Assembly (NCBI RefSeq): GCF_051014685.1
Contig: NW_027478521.1
Coordinates: 1,070,993-1,134,992, forward strand
Direction of reading: 5' to 3'
Source: Ptiloglossa arizonensis
Taxonomy: Eukaryota > Arthropoda > Insecta > Hymenoptera > Colletidae
DNA: 64,000 bases
Within the stretch, counting starts at the first letter, position 1. Each line of letters begins with the position of its first letter. This document shows positions 39,141 through 51,622 of this stretch, in pieces. The translations under genes were made by a program, and so were the position numbers. The notes below the pieces were generated by a model that was given only the letters and a program-made list of their open reading frames with translations, ran no database searches and was not told the DNA's origin.

Positions 39141-41123
39141 GGCCGTTCTAGTTATTCGTTTCGAGCATCAGAACTGCGAAAATTTTGAGTTTCTCAAGCG
39201 TTTCTTACTTCCAAACCGCCATATCTCGCGAACGGATTGACCAATCCGCAAAATTTCTGTTGCATCTGAAAGTAGAAACTCGCCCGATTACAACGGTATG
39301 CGTACTTTTCCCCTAGGCCGTTCTAGTTATTCGTTTCGAGCATCAGAACTGCGAAAATTTTGAGTTTCTCAAGCGTTTCTTACTTCCAAACTGCCATATC
39401 TCGCGAACGGTTTGACCAATCCGCAAAATTTCTGATGCATCTGAAAGTAGAAAGACGCCCGATTACAACGGTATGCGTACTTTTCCCCTAGAACGTTCTA
39501 GTTATGCTTGTCGAGCATCAGAACTGCGAAAATTTTGAGTTTCTCAAGCATTTCTTACCTCCAAACTGCCATATCTCGCGAACGGATGGACCAATCCGCA
39601 AAATTTCTGTTGCATCTGAAAGTAGAAACTCGCCCGATTACAACGGTATGCGTACTTTTCCCCTAGTCCGTTCTAGTTATTCGTTTCGAGCATCAGAACT
39701 GCGAAAATTTTGAGTTTTTCAAGCGTTTCTTACTTCCAAATTGCCATACCTCGCGAACGGATTGAGCAATCCGCAAAATTTCTGTTCCATCTGAAGGTAG
39801 AATCTCGCCCGTTTACAACGGTATGCGTACTTTTCCCCTAGGCCGTTCTAGTTATTCGTTTCGAGCATCAGAACTGCGAAAATTTTGAGTTTCTCAAGCG
39901 TTTCTTACTTCCGAACCGCCATATCTCGCGAACGGATTGACCAATCCGCAAAATTTCTGTTGCATCTGAAAGTAGAAACTCGCCCGATTACAACGGTATG
40001 CGTACTTTTCCCCTAGGCCGTTCTAGTTAATCGTTTCGAGCATCAGAACTGCGAAAATTTTGAGTTTCTCAAGCGTTTCTTACTTCCAAACTGCCATATC
40101 TCGCGAACGGACTGACCAATCCGCAAAATTTCTGATGCATCTGAAAGTAGAAACTCGCCCGATTACAACGTTATGCGTACTTTTCCCCTAGGCCGTTCTG
40201 GTGAATCGTTTCGAGCATCAGAACTGCGAAAATTTTGAGTTTCTCAAGCGTTTCTTACTTCCAAACTGCCATATCTCGCGAACGGATTGACCAATCCGCA
40301 AAATTTCTGATGCATCTGAAAGTAGAAACTCGCCCGATTACAACGGTATGCGTACTTTTCCCCTAGGCCGTTCTGGTTAATCGTTTCGAGCATCAGAACT
40401 GCGAAAATTTTGAGTTTCTCAAGCGTTTCTTACCTCCAAACAGCCATATCTCGCGAACGGATTGACCAATCCTCAAAATTGCTGTTGCATCTGAAAGTAG
40501 AGACTCGCCCGATTACAACGGTATGCGTACTTTTCCCCTAGTCCGTTCTAGTTATTCGTTTCGAGCATCAGAACTGCGAAAATTTTGAGTTTTTCAAGCG
40601 TTTCTTACTTCCAAATTGCCATACCTCGCGAACGGATTGAGCAATCCGCAAAATTTCTGTTGCATCTGAAGGTAGAAACGCGCCCGTTTACAACGGTATG
40701 CGTACTTTTCCCCTAGGCCGTTCTAGTTATTCGTTTCGAGCATCAGAACTGCGAAAATTTTGAGTTTCTCAAGCGTTTCTTACCTCCAAACTGCCATATC
40801 TCGCGAACGGATTGACCAATCCGCAAAATTTCTGTTGCATCTGAAAGTAGAAACTCACCCGATTACAACGGTATGCGTACTTTTCCCCTAGGCCGTTCTA
40901 GTTATTCTTTTCGAGCATCAGAACTGCGAAAATTTGGAGTTTCTCAAGCGTTTCTTACCTCCAAACTGCCATATCTCGCGAACGGATTGACCAATCCGCA
41001 AAATTTCTGTTGCATCTGAAAGTAGAAACTCGCCCGATTACAACGGTATGCGTACTTTTCCCCTAGTCCGTTCTAGTTATTCGTTTCGAGCATCAGAACT
41101 GCGAAAATTTTGAGTTTCTCAAG
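39141..41123 (+). repeat. Irregular satellite stretch, E-related
   Basis: These monomers are of the kinds used in block E, without a clean period: CGGATGGACC near 39585, GGACTGACC near 40109, CTGGTGAATCG near 40198, and a CTCAAAATTGCTG monomer near 40471. One A-like monomer (CTCACCC, TTATTCTTTTCG, TTTGGAG) starts at 40774. Nothing other than satellite is present. Confidence 0.85.
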
Positions 41124-42348
41124 CGTTTCTTACCTCCAAACTGCCATATCTCGCGAAAGGATTGACTAATCCGCAAAATTTCTGTTGCATCTGAAAGTAG
41201 AAACTCGCCCGATTACAACGGTATGCGTACTTTTCCCCTAGTCCGTTCTAGTTATTCGTTTCGAGCATCAGAACTGCGAAAATTTTGAGTTTTTCAAGCG
41301 TTTCTTACTTCCAAATTGCCATACCTCGCGAACGAATTGTGCAATCCGCAAAATTTCTGTTCCATCTGAAGGTAGAAACTCGCCCGTTTACAACGGTATG
41401 CGTACTTTTCCCCTAGGCCGTTCTAGTTATCCGTTTCGAGCATCAGAACTGCGAAAATTTTGAGTTTCTCAAGCGTTTCTTACTTCCAAACCGCCATATC
41501 TCGCGAACGGATTGACCAATCCGCAAAATTTCTGTTGCATCTGAAAGTAGAAACTCGCCCGATTACAACGGTATGCGTACTTTTCCCCTAGGCCGTTCTA
41601 GTTAATCGTTTCGAGCATCAGAACTGCGAAAATTTTGAGTTTCTCAAGCGTTTCTTACTTCCAAACTGCCATATCTCGCGAACGGACTGACCAATCCGCA
41701 AAATTTCTGATGCATCTGAAAGTAGAAACTCGCCCGATTACAACGGTATGCGTACTTTTCCCCTAGGCCGTTCTGGTGAATCGTTTCGAGCATCAGAACT
41801 GCGAAAATTTTGAGTTTCTCAAGCGTTTCTTACTTCCAAACTGCCATATCTCGCGAACGGATTGACCAATCCGCAAAATTTCTGATGCATCTGAAAGTAG
41901 AAACTCGCCCGATTATAACGGTATGCGTACTTTTCCCCTAGGCCGCTCTAGTTATTCGTTTCGAGCATCAGAACTGCGAAAATTTTGAGTTTCTCAAGCG
42001 TTTCTTACCTCCAAACTGCCATATCTCGCGAACGGATTGACCAATCCGCAAAATTTCTGTTGCATCTGAAAGTACAAACTCGCCCGATTACAACGGTATG
42101 CCTACTTTTCCCCTAGAACCTTCTAGTTATGCTTGTCGAGCATCAGAACTGCGAAAATTTTGAGTTTCTCAAGCATTTCTTACCTCCAAACTGCCATATC
42201 TCGCGAACGGATGGACCAATCCGCAAAATTTCTGTTGCATCTGAAAGTAGAAACTCGCCCGATTACAACGGTATGCGTACTTTTCCCCTAGTCCGTTCTA
42301 GTTATTCGTTTCGAGCATCAGAACTGCGAAAATTTTGAGTTTCTCAAG
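41124..42348 (+). repeat. Higher-order repeat E, copy 1 (7 monomers)
   Basis: The 1225-bp unit has this order: GAAAGGATTGACTAATCC; GAACGAATTGTGCAATCC with GTTCCATC; an ACCGCC monomer; GGACTGACC with CTGGTGAATCG; GATTATAACGG with GGCCGCTCTAG; TACAAACTCG with TGCCTAC and CTAGAACCTTCTAG; and CATTTCTT with GGATGGACC. Each of these signatures recurs 1225 bp downstream. Confidence 0.92.
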
Positions 42349-43573
42349 CGTTTCTTACCTCCAAACTGCCATATCTCGCGAAAGGATTGACTAATCCGCA
42401 AAATTTCTGTTGCATCTGAAAGTAGAAACTCGCCCGATTACAACGGTATGCGTACTTTTCCCCTAGTCCGTTCTAGTTATTCGTTTCGAGCATCAGAACT
42501 GCGAAAATTTTGAGTTTTTCAAGCGTTTCTTACTTCCAAATTGCCATACCTCGCGAACGAATTGTGCAATCCGCAAAATTTCTGTTCCATCTGAAGGTAG
42601 AAACTCGCCCGTTTACAACGGTATGCGTACTTTTCCCCTAGGCCGTTCTAGTTATTCGTTTCGAGCATCAGAACTGCGAAAATTTTGAGTTTCTCAAGCG
42701 TTTCTTACTTCCAAACCGCCATATCTCGCGAACGGATTGACCAATCCGCAAAATTTCTGTTGCATCTGAAAGTAGAAACTCGCCCGATTACAACGGTATG
42801 CGTACTTTTCCCCTAGGCCGTTCTAGTTAATCGTTTCGAGCATCAGAACTGCGAAAATTTTGAGTTTCTCAAGCGTTTCTTACTTCCAAACTGCCATATC
42901 TCGCGAACGGACTGACCAATCCGCAAAATTTCTGATGCATCTGAAAGTAGAAACTCGCCCGATTACAACGGTATGCGTACTTTTCCCCTAGGCCGTTCTG
43001 GTGAATCGTTTCGAGCATCAGTACTGCGAAAATTTTGAGTTTCTCAAGCGTTTCTTACTTCCAAACTGCCATATCTCGCGAACGGATTGACCAATCCGCA
43101 AAATTTCTGATGCATCTGAAAGTAGAAACTCGCCCGATTATAACGGTATGCGTACTTTTCCCCTAGGCCGCTCTAGTTATTCGTTTCGAGCATCAGAACT
43201 GCGAAAATTTTGAGTTTCTCAAGCGTTTCTTACCTCCAAACTGCCATATCTCGCGAACGGATTGACCAATCCGCAAAATTTCTGTTGCATCTGAAAGTAC
43301 AAACTCGCCCGATTACAACGGTATGCCTACTTTTCCCCTAGAACCTTCTAGTTATGCTTGTCGAGCATCAGAACTGCGAAAATGTTGAGTTTCTCAAGCA
43401 TTTCTTACCTCCAAACTGCCATATCTCGCGAACGGATGGACCAATCCGCAAAATTTCTGTTGCATCTGAAAGTAGAAACTCGCCCGATTACAACGGTATG
43501 CGTACTTTTCCCCTAGGCCGTTCTAGTTATTCGTTTCGAGCATCAGAACTGCGAAAATTTTGAGTTTCTCAAG
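42349..43573 (+). repeat. Higher-order repeat E, copy 2 (7 monomers)
   Basis: It has the same seven-monomer order as copy 1. Differences noticed are CAGTACTGCG near 43020, AATGTTGAG near 43381, and CTAGGCCG in place of CTAGTCCG in the last monomer. Confidence 0.92.
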
Positions 43574-44623
43574 CGTTTCTTACTTCCAAACCGCCATATC
43601 TCGCGAACGGATTGACCAATCCGCAAAATTTCTGTTGCATCTGAAAGTAGAAACTCGCCCGATTACAACGGTATGCGTACTTTTCCCCTAGGCCGTTCTA
43701 GTTAATCGTTTCGAGCATCAGAACTGCGAAAATTTTGAGTTTCTCAAGCGTTTCTTACTTCCAAACCGCCATATCTCGCGAACGGACTGACCAATCCGCA
43801 AAATTTCTGATGCATCTGAAAGTAGAAACTCGCCCGATTACAACGGTATGCGTACTTTTCCCCTAGGCCGTTCTGGTGAATCGTTTCGAGCATCAGAACT
43901 GCGAAAATTTTGAGTTTCTCAAGCGTTTCTTACTTCCAAACTGCCATATCTCGCGAACGGACTGACCAATCCGCAAAATTTCTGATGCATCTGAAAGTAG
44001 AAACTCGCCCGATTACAACGGTATGCGTACTTTTCCCCTAGGCCGTTCTGGTGAATCGTTTCGAGCATCAGAACTGCGAAAATTTTGAGTTTCTCAAGCG
44101 TTTCTTACTTCCAAACTGCCATATCTCGCGAACGAATTGACCAATCCGCAAAATTTCTGATGCATCTGAAAGTAGAAACTCGCCCGATTGTAACGGTATG
44201 CGTACTTTTCCCCTAGGCCGCTCTAGTTATTCGTTTCGAGCATCAGAACTGCGAAAATTTTGAGTTTCTCAAGCGTTTCTTACCTCCAAACTGCCATATC
44301 TCGCGAACGGATTGACCAATCCGCAAAATTTCTGTTGCATCTGAAAGTACAAACTCGCCCGATTACAACGGTATGCCTACTTTTCCCCTAGAACCTTCTA
44401 GTTATGCTTGTCGAGCATCAGAACTGCGAAAATTTTGAGTTTCTCAAGCATTTCTTACCTCCAAACTGCCATATCTCGCGAACGGATGGACCAATCCGCA
44501 AAATTTCTGTTGCATCTGAAAGTAGAAACTCGCCCGATTACAACGGTATGCGTACTTTTCCCCTAGTCCGTTCTAGTTATTCGTTTCGAGCATCAGAACT
44601 GCGAAAATTTTGAGTTTCTCAAG
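43574..44623 (+). repeat. Higher-order repeat E, 6-monomer variant
   Basis: This copy is 1050 bp. It lacks the GAAAGGATTGACTAATCC and GAACGAATTGTGCAATCC monomers and has one extra GGACTGACC / CTGGTGAATCG monomer (43749-43923 and 43924-44098 are of the same type). The first of these carries ACCGCC instead of ACTGCC, a trace of exchange with the preceding monomer type. Confidence 0.9.
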
Positions 44624-45848
44624 CGTTTCTTACCTCCAAACTGCCATATCTCGCGAAAGGATTGACTAATCCGCAAAATTTCTGTTGCATCTGAAAGTAG
44701 AAACTCGCCCGATTACAACGGTATGCGTACTTTTCCCCTAGTCCGTTCTAGTTATTCGTTTCGAGCATCAGAACTGCGAAAATTTTGAGTTTTTCAAGCG
44801 TTTCTTACTTCCAAATTGCCATACCTCGCGAACGAATTGTGCAATCCGCAAAATTTCTGTTCCATCTGAAGGTAGAAACTCGCCCGTTTACAACGGTATG
44901 CGTACTTTTCCCCTAGGCCGTTCTTGTTATTCGTTTCGAGCATCAGAACTGCGAAAATTTTGAGTTTCTCAAGCGTTTCTTACTTCCAAACCGCCATATC
45001 TCGCGAACGGATTGACCAATCCGCAAAATTTCTGTTGCATCTGAAAGTAGAAACTCGCCCGATTACAACGGTATGCGTACTTTTCCCCTAGGCCGTTCTA
45101 GTTAATCGTTTCGAGCATCAGAACTGCGAAAATTTTGAGTTTCTCAAGCGTTTCTTACTTCCAAACTGCCATATCTCGCGAACGGACTGACCAATCCGCA
45201 AAATTTCTGATGCATCTGAAAGTAGAAACTCGCCCGATTACAACGGTATGCGTACTTTTCCCCTAGGCCGTTCTGGTGAATCGTTTCGAGCATCAGAACT
45301 GCGAAAATTTTGAGTTTCTCAAGCGTTTCTTACTTCCAAACTGCCATATCTCGCGAACGGATTGACCAATCCGCAAAATTTCTGATGCATCTGAAAGTAG
45401 AAACTCGCCCGATTATAACGGTATGCGTACTTTTCCCCTAGGCCGCTCTAGTTATTCGTTTCGAGCATCAGAACTGCGAAAATTTTGAGTTTCTCAAGCG
45501 TTTCTTACCTCCAAACTGCCATATCTCGCGAACGGATTGACCAATCCGCAAAATTTCTGTTGCATCTGAAAGTACAAACTCGCCCGATTACAACGGTATG
45601 CCTACTTTTCCCCTAGAACCTTCTAGTTATGCTTGTCGAGCATCAGAACTGCGAAAATTTTGAGTTTCTCAAGCATTTCTTACCTCCAAACTGCCATATC
45701 TCGCGAACGGATGGACCAATCCGCAAAATTTCTGTTGCATCTGAAAGTAGAAACTCGCCCGATTACAACGGTATGCGTACTTTTCCCCTAGGCCGTTCTA
45801 GTTATTCGTTTCGAGCATCAGAACTGCGAAAATTTTGAGTTTCTCAAG
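44624..45848 (+). repeat. Higher-order repeat E, copy 4 (7 monomers)
   Basis: The full seven-monomer order is restored. Together with the 6-monomer variant before it, it forms a 2275-bp composite matching the pair starting at 42349 in part. TTCTTGTTATTCG near 44922 is a private change. Confidence 0.9.
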
Positions 45849-46198
45849 CGTTTCTTACTTCCAAACCGCCATATCTCGCGAACGGATTGACCAATCCGCA
45901 AAATTTCTGTTGCATCTGAAAGTAGAAACTCGCCCGATTACAACGGTATGCGTACTTTTCCCCTAGGCCGTTCTAGTTAATCGTTTCGAGCATCAGAACT
46001 GCGAAAATTTTGAGTTTCTCAAGCGTTTCTTACTTCCAAACCGCCATATCTCGCGAACGGACTGACCAATCCGCAAAATTTCTGATGCATCTGAAAGTAG
46101 AAACTCGCCCGATTACAACGGTATGCGTACTTTTCCCCTAGGCCGTTCTGGTGAATCGTTTCGAGCATCAGAACTGCGAAAATTTTGAGTTTCTCAAG
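45849..46198 (+). repeat. Higher-order repeat E, partial last copy (2 monomers)
   Basis: Two monomers repeat the start of the 6-monomer variant (43574-43923), including ACCGCC joined to GGACTGACC. The E pattern then breaks at 46199. Confidence 0.85.
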
Positions 46199-48647
46199 CG
46201 TTTCTTACTTCCAAACTGCCATATCTCGCGAACGGATTGACCAATCCGCAAAATTTCTGATGCATCTGAAAGTAGAAACTCGCCCGATTACAACGGTATG
46301 CCTACTTTTCCCCTAGGCCGTTCTAGTTATTCGTTTCGAGCATCAGACCTGCGAAAATGTTGAGTTTCTCAAGCGTTTCTTACCTACAAACTGCCATATC
46401 TCGCGAACGGATTGACCAATCCGCAAAATTTCTGATGCATCTGAAAGTAGAAACTCGCCCGATTACAACGGTATGCGTACTTTTCCCCTAGGCCGTTCTG
46501 GTTAATCGTTTCGAGCATCAGAACTGCGAAAATTTTGAGTTTCTCAAGCGTTTCTTACCTCCAAACTGCCATATCTCGCGAACGGATTGACCAATCCTCA
46601 AAATTGCTGTTGCATCTGAAAGTAGAAACTCGCCCGATTACAACGGTATGCGTACTTTTCCCCTAGTCCGTTCTAGTTATTCGTTTCGAGCATCAGAACT
46701 GCGAAAATTTTGAGTTTTTCAAGCGTTTCTTACTTCCAAATTGCCATACCTCGCGAACGGATTGAGCAATCCGCAAAATTTCTGTTGCATCTGAAGGTAG
46801 AAACACGCCCGTTTACAACGGTATGCGTACTTTTCCCCTAGGCCGTTCTAGTTATTCGTTTCGAGCATCAGAACTGCGAAAATTTTGAGTTTCTCAAGCG
46901 TTTCTTACTTCCAAACCGCCATATCTCGCGAACGGATTGACCAATCCGCAAAATTTCTGTTGCATCTGAAAGTAGAAACTCGCCCGATTACAACGGTATG
47001 CGTACTTTTCCCCTAGGCCGTTCTCGTTAATCGTTTCGAGCATCAGAACTGCGAAAATTTTGAGTTTCTCAAGCGTTTCTTACTTCCAAACTGCCATATC
47101 TCGCGAACGGATTGACCAATCCGCAAAATTTCTGATGCATCTGAAGGTAGAAACTCGCCCGATTACAACGGTTTGCGTACTTTTCCCCTAGGCCGTTCTG
47201 GTTAATCGTTTCGAGCATCAGAACTGCGAAAATTTTGAGTTTCTCAAGCGTTTCTTACTTCCAAACTGCCATATCTCGCGAACGGATTGACCAATCCGCA
47301 AAATTTCTGATGCATCTGAAAGTAGAGACTCGCCCGATTACAACGGTATGCGTACTTTTCCCCTAGGCCGCTCTAGTTATTCGTTTCGAGCATCAGAACT
47401 GCGAAAATTTTGTGTTTCTCATGTGTTTCATACTTCCAAACTGCCATATCTCGCGAACGGATTGACCAATCCGCAACATTTCTGTTGCATCTGAAAGTAG
47501 AAACTCGCCCGATTACAACGGTATGCGTACTTTTCCCCTAGGCTGTTCTGGTTATTCGTTTCGAGCATCAGAACTGTGAAAATTTTGAGTTTCTCAACCG
47601 TTTCTTACATCCAAACTGCCATATCTCGCGAACGGATTGACCAATCCGCAAAATTTCTGATGCATCTGAAGGTAGAAACTCGCCCGATTACAACGGTATG
47701 CGTACTTTTCCCCTAGGCCGTTCTGGTTAATCGTTTCGAGCATCAGAACTGCGAAAATTTTGAGTTTCTCAAGCGTTTCTTACTTCCAAACTGCCATGTC
47801 TCGCGAACGGATTGACCAATCCGCAAAATTTCTGATGCATCTGAAAGTAGAAACTCGCCCGTTACAACGGTATGCGTACTTTTCCCCTAGGCCGCTCTAG
47901 TTATTCGTTTCGAGCATCAGAACTGCGAAAATTTTGTGTTTCTCAAGTGTTTCATACTTCCAAACTGCCATATCTCGCGAACGGATTGACCAATCCGCAA
48001 AATTTCTGTTGCATCTGAAAGTAGAATCTCGCCCGATTACAACGGTATGCGTACTTTTCCCCTAGTCCGTTCTAGTTATTCGTTTCGAGCATCAGAACTG
48101 CGAAAATTTTGAGTTTTTCAAGCGCGTCTTACTTCCAAATTGCCATACCTCGCGAACGGATTGAGCAATCCGCAAAATTTCTGTTGCATCTGAAGGTAGA
48201 AACGCGCCCGTTTACAACAGTATGCGTACTTTTCCCCTAGGCCGTTCTAGTTATTCGTTTCGAGCATCAGAACTGCGAAAATTTTGAGTTTCTCAAGCGT
48301 TTCTTACTTCCAAACCGCCATATCTCGCGAACTGATTGACCAATCCGCAAAATTTCTGTTGCATCTGAAAGTAGAAACTCGCCCGATTACAACGGTATGC
48401 GTACTTTTCCCCTAGGCCGTTCTAGTTAATCGTTTCGAGCATCAGAACTGCGAAAATTTTGAGTTTCTCAAGCGTTTCTTACTTCCAAACTGCCATATCT
48501 CGCGAACGGATTGACCAATCCGCAAAATTTCTGATGCATTTGAAGGTAGAAACTCGCCCGATTACAACGGTATGCGTACTTTTCCCCTAGGCCGTTCTGG
48601 TTAATCGTTTCGAGCATCAGAACTGCGAAAATTTTGAGTTTCTCAAG
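46199..48647 (+). repeat. Irregular stretch; first TTTCATAC monomers
   Basis: This part links E to F. A CTCAAAATTGCTG / ATTGCC pair at about 46549-46898 repeats the pair at 40424. From about 47410 a new monomer end appears, TTTTGTGTTTCTCAAGTG followed by TTTCATAC, which I did not find in the first 47 kb. One base is missing from CGCCCGATTAC near 47861. Confidence 0.85.
47249..47947 (+). repeat. Four-monomer block duplicated at 58273-58971
   Basis: This series of four monomers contains GGCCGCTCTAG with GTGTTTCTC; TTTCATAC with GGCTGTTCTGG and ACTGTGAAA; CAACCG with TACATCC and GAAGGTAG; and a monomer with the one-base deletion CCCGTTAC. The same series, including the deletion, lies 11,024 bp downstream. 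Confidence 0.88.
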
Positions 48648-50047
48648 CGTTTCTTACTTCCAAACTGCCATATCTCGCGAACGGATTGACCAATCCGCAA
48701 AATTTCTGATGCATCTGAAAGTAGAAACTGGCCCGATTACAACGGTATGCGTACTTTTCCCCTAGGCCGCTCTAGTTATTCGTTTCGAGCATCAGAACTG
48801 CGAAAATTTTGTGTTTCTCAAGTGTTTCATACATCCAAACTGCCATATCTCGCGAACGGATTGACCAATCCGCAAAATTTCTGTTGCATCTGAAAGTAGA
48901 AAGTCGCCCGATTACAACTGTATGCGTACTTTTCCCCTAGAACGTTCTAGTTATTCGTTTCGAGCATCAGAACTGCGAAAATTTTGAGTTTTTCAAGCGT
49001 TTCTTACTTCCAAATTGCCATACCTCGCGAACGGATTGAGCAATCCGCAAAATTTCTGTTGCATCTGAAGGTAGAAACTCGCCCGTTTACAACGGTATGC
49101 GTACTTTTCCCCTAGGCCGTTCTGGTTAATCGTTTCGAGCATCAGAACTGCGAAAATTTTGTGTTTCTCAAGTGTTTCATACTTCCAAACTGCCATATCT
49201 CGCGAACGGATTGAGCAATCCGCAAAATTTCTGTTGCATCTGAAAGTAGAAACTCGCCCGATTACAACGGTATGCGTACTTTTCCCGTAGGCCGTTCTGG
49301 TTATTCGTTTCGCGCATCAGAACTGTGAAAATTTTGAGTTTCTCAAACGTTTCTTACCTCCAAACTGCCATATCTCGCGAACGGATTGACCAATCCGCAA
49401 AATTTCTCTTGCATCTGAAAGTAGAAAGTCGCCCGATTACAACGGTATGCGTACTTTTCCCCTAGAACGTTCTAGTTATGCTGGTCGAGCATCAGAACTG
49501 CGAAAATTTTGAGTTTCTCAAGCGTTTCTTACCTCCAAACTGCCATATCTCGCGAACGGATTGACTAATCCGCAAAATTTCTGTTGCATCTGAAAGTAGA
49601 AACTCTCCCGATATCAACGGTATGCGTACTTTTCCCCTAGGCCGTTCTAGTTAATCGTTTCGAGCATCAGAACTGCGAAAATTTTGAGTTTCTCAAGCGT
49701 TTCTTACTTCCAAACTGCCATATCTCGCGAACGGATGGACCAATCCGCAAAATTTCTGTTGCATCTGATAGTAGAAACTCGCCCGATTACAAGAGTATGC
49801 GTACTTTTCCCCTAGTCCGTTCTAGTTATTCGTTTCGAGCATCAGAACTGCGAAAATTTTGAGTTTCTCAAGCGTTTCTTACCTCCAAACTGCAATATCT
49901 CGCGAACGGATTGACCAATCCGCAAAATTTCTGTTGCATCTGAAAGTAGAAACTCGCCCGATTACAACGGTATGCGTACTTTCCCCCTAGGCCGTTCTAG
50001 TTATTCGTTTCGAGCATCAGAACTGCGAAAATTTTGAGTTTCTCAAG
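48648..50047 (+). repeat. Higher-order repeat F, copy 1 (8 monomers)
   Basis: The markers are AAACTGGCCCG, ATTACAACTG, TTTCGCGCATC, TTCTCTTGC, GTTATGCTGG, CTCTCCCGATATC, GGATGGACC with GATAGTAG and ACAAGAG, and ACTGCAATATC. All recur in copy 2. The copy is one monomer shorter than copy 2 because its second monomer (48823-48997) fuses the left part of one monomer to the right part of the next. Confidence 0.9.
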
Positions 50048-51622
50048 CGTTTCTTACTTCCAAACCGCCATATCTCGCGAACGGATTGACCAATCCGCAA
50101 AATTTCTGATGCATCTGAAAGTAGAAACTGGCCCGATTACAACGGTATGCGTACTTTTCCCCTAGGCCGCTCTAGTTATTCGTTTCGAGCATCAGAACTG
50201 CGAAAATTTTGTGTTTCTCAAGTGTTTCATACATCCAAACTGCCATATCTCGCGAACGGATTGACCAATCCGCAAAATTTCTGTTGCATCTGAAAGTAGA
50301 AAGTCGCCCGATTACAACTGTATGCGTACTTTTCCCCTAGAACGTTCTAGTTATGCTTGTCGAGCATCAGAACTGCGAAAATTTTGAGTTTCTCAAGCAT
50401 TTCTTACCTCCAAACTGCCATATCTCGCGAACGGATTGACCAATCCGCAAAATTTCTGTTGCATCTGAAAGTAGAAACTCGCCCGATTACAACGGTATGC
50501 GTACTTTTCCCCTAGTCCGTTCTAGTTATTCGTTTCGAGCATCAGAACTGCGAAAATTTTGAGTTTTTCAAGCGTTTCTTACTTCCAAATTGCCATACCT
50601 CGCGAACGGATTGAGCAATCCGCAAAATTTCTGTTGCATCTGAAGGTAGAAACTCGCCCGTTTACAACGGTATGCGTACTTTTCCCCTAGGCCGTTCTGG
50701 TTAATCGTTTCGAGCATCAGAACTGCGAAAATTTTGTGTTTCTCAAGTGTTTCATACTTCCAAACTGCCATATCTCGCGAACGGATTGAGCAATCCGCAA
50801 AATTTCTGTTGCATCTGAAAGTAGAAACTCGCCCGATTACAACGGTATGCGTACTTTTCCCGTAGGCCGTTCTGGTTATTCGTTTCGCGCATCAGAACTG
50901 TGAAAATTTTGAGTTTCTCAAACGTTTCTTACCTCCAAACTGCCATATCTCGCGAACGGATTGACCAATCCGCAAAATTTCTCTTGCATCTGAAAGTAGA
51001 AAGTCGCCCGATTACAACGGTATGCGTACTTTTCCCCTAGAACGTTCTAGTTATGCTGGTCGAGCATCAGAACTGCGAAAATTTTGAGTTTCTCAAGCGT
51101 TTCTTACCTCCAAACTGCCATATCTCGCGAACGGATTGACTAATCCGCAAAATTTCTGTTGCATCTGAAAGTAGAAACTCTCCCGATATCAACGGTATGC
51201 GTACTTTTCCCCTAGGCCGTTCTAGTTAATCGTTTCGAGCATCAGAACTGCGAAAATTTTGAGTTTCTCAAGCGTTTCTTACTTCCAAACTGCCATATCT
51301 CGCGAACGGATGGACCAATCCGCAAAATTTCTGTTGCATCTGATAGTAGAAACTCGCCCGATTACAAGAGTATGCGTACTTTTCCCCTAGTCCGTTCTAG
51401 TTATTCGTTTCGAGCATCAGAACTGCGAAAATTTTGAGTTTCTCAAGCGTTTCTTACCTCCAAACTGCAATATCTCGCGAACGGATTGACCAATCCGCAA
51501 AATTTCTGTTGCATCTGAAAGTAGAAACTCGCCCGATTACAACGGTATGCGTACTTTCCCCCTAGGCCGTTCTAGTTATTCGTTTCGAGCATCAGAACTG
51601 CGAAAATTTTGAGTTTCTCAAG
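50048..51622 (+). repeat. Higher-order repeat F, copy 2 (9 monomers)
   Basis: This is the full nine-monomer version (1575 bp). Its first monomer is a hybrid: an ACCGCC left end, as expected at the end of copy 1, joined to the GATGCATC / AAACTGGCCCG right part that begins copy 1. From 50573 it matches copy 1 at exactly 1575 bp with no difference noticed in the marker positions. The last monomer (51448-51622) also starts repeat G. Confidence 0.9.

Noticed and set aside
39504..45838. Series of 69-codon plus-strand frames at 39504, 42129, 43354, 44404 and 45629, also 23055
   Set aside because: Their spacing (1225, 1050, 1225 bp) is the higher-order repeat period. They begin at ATG in GTTATGCTTG and end within the next monomer, as expected by chance.
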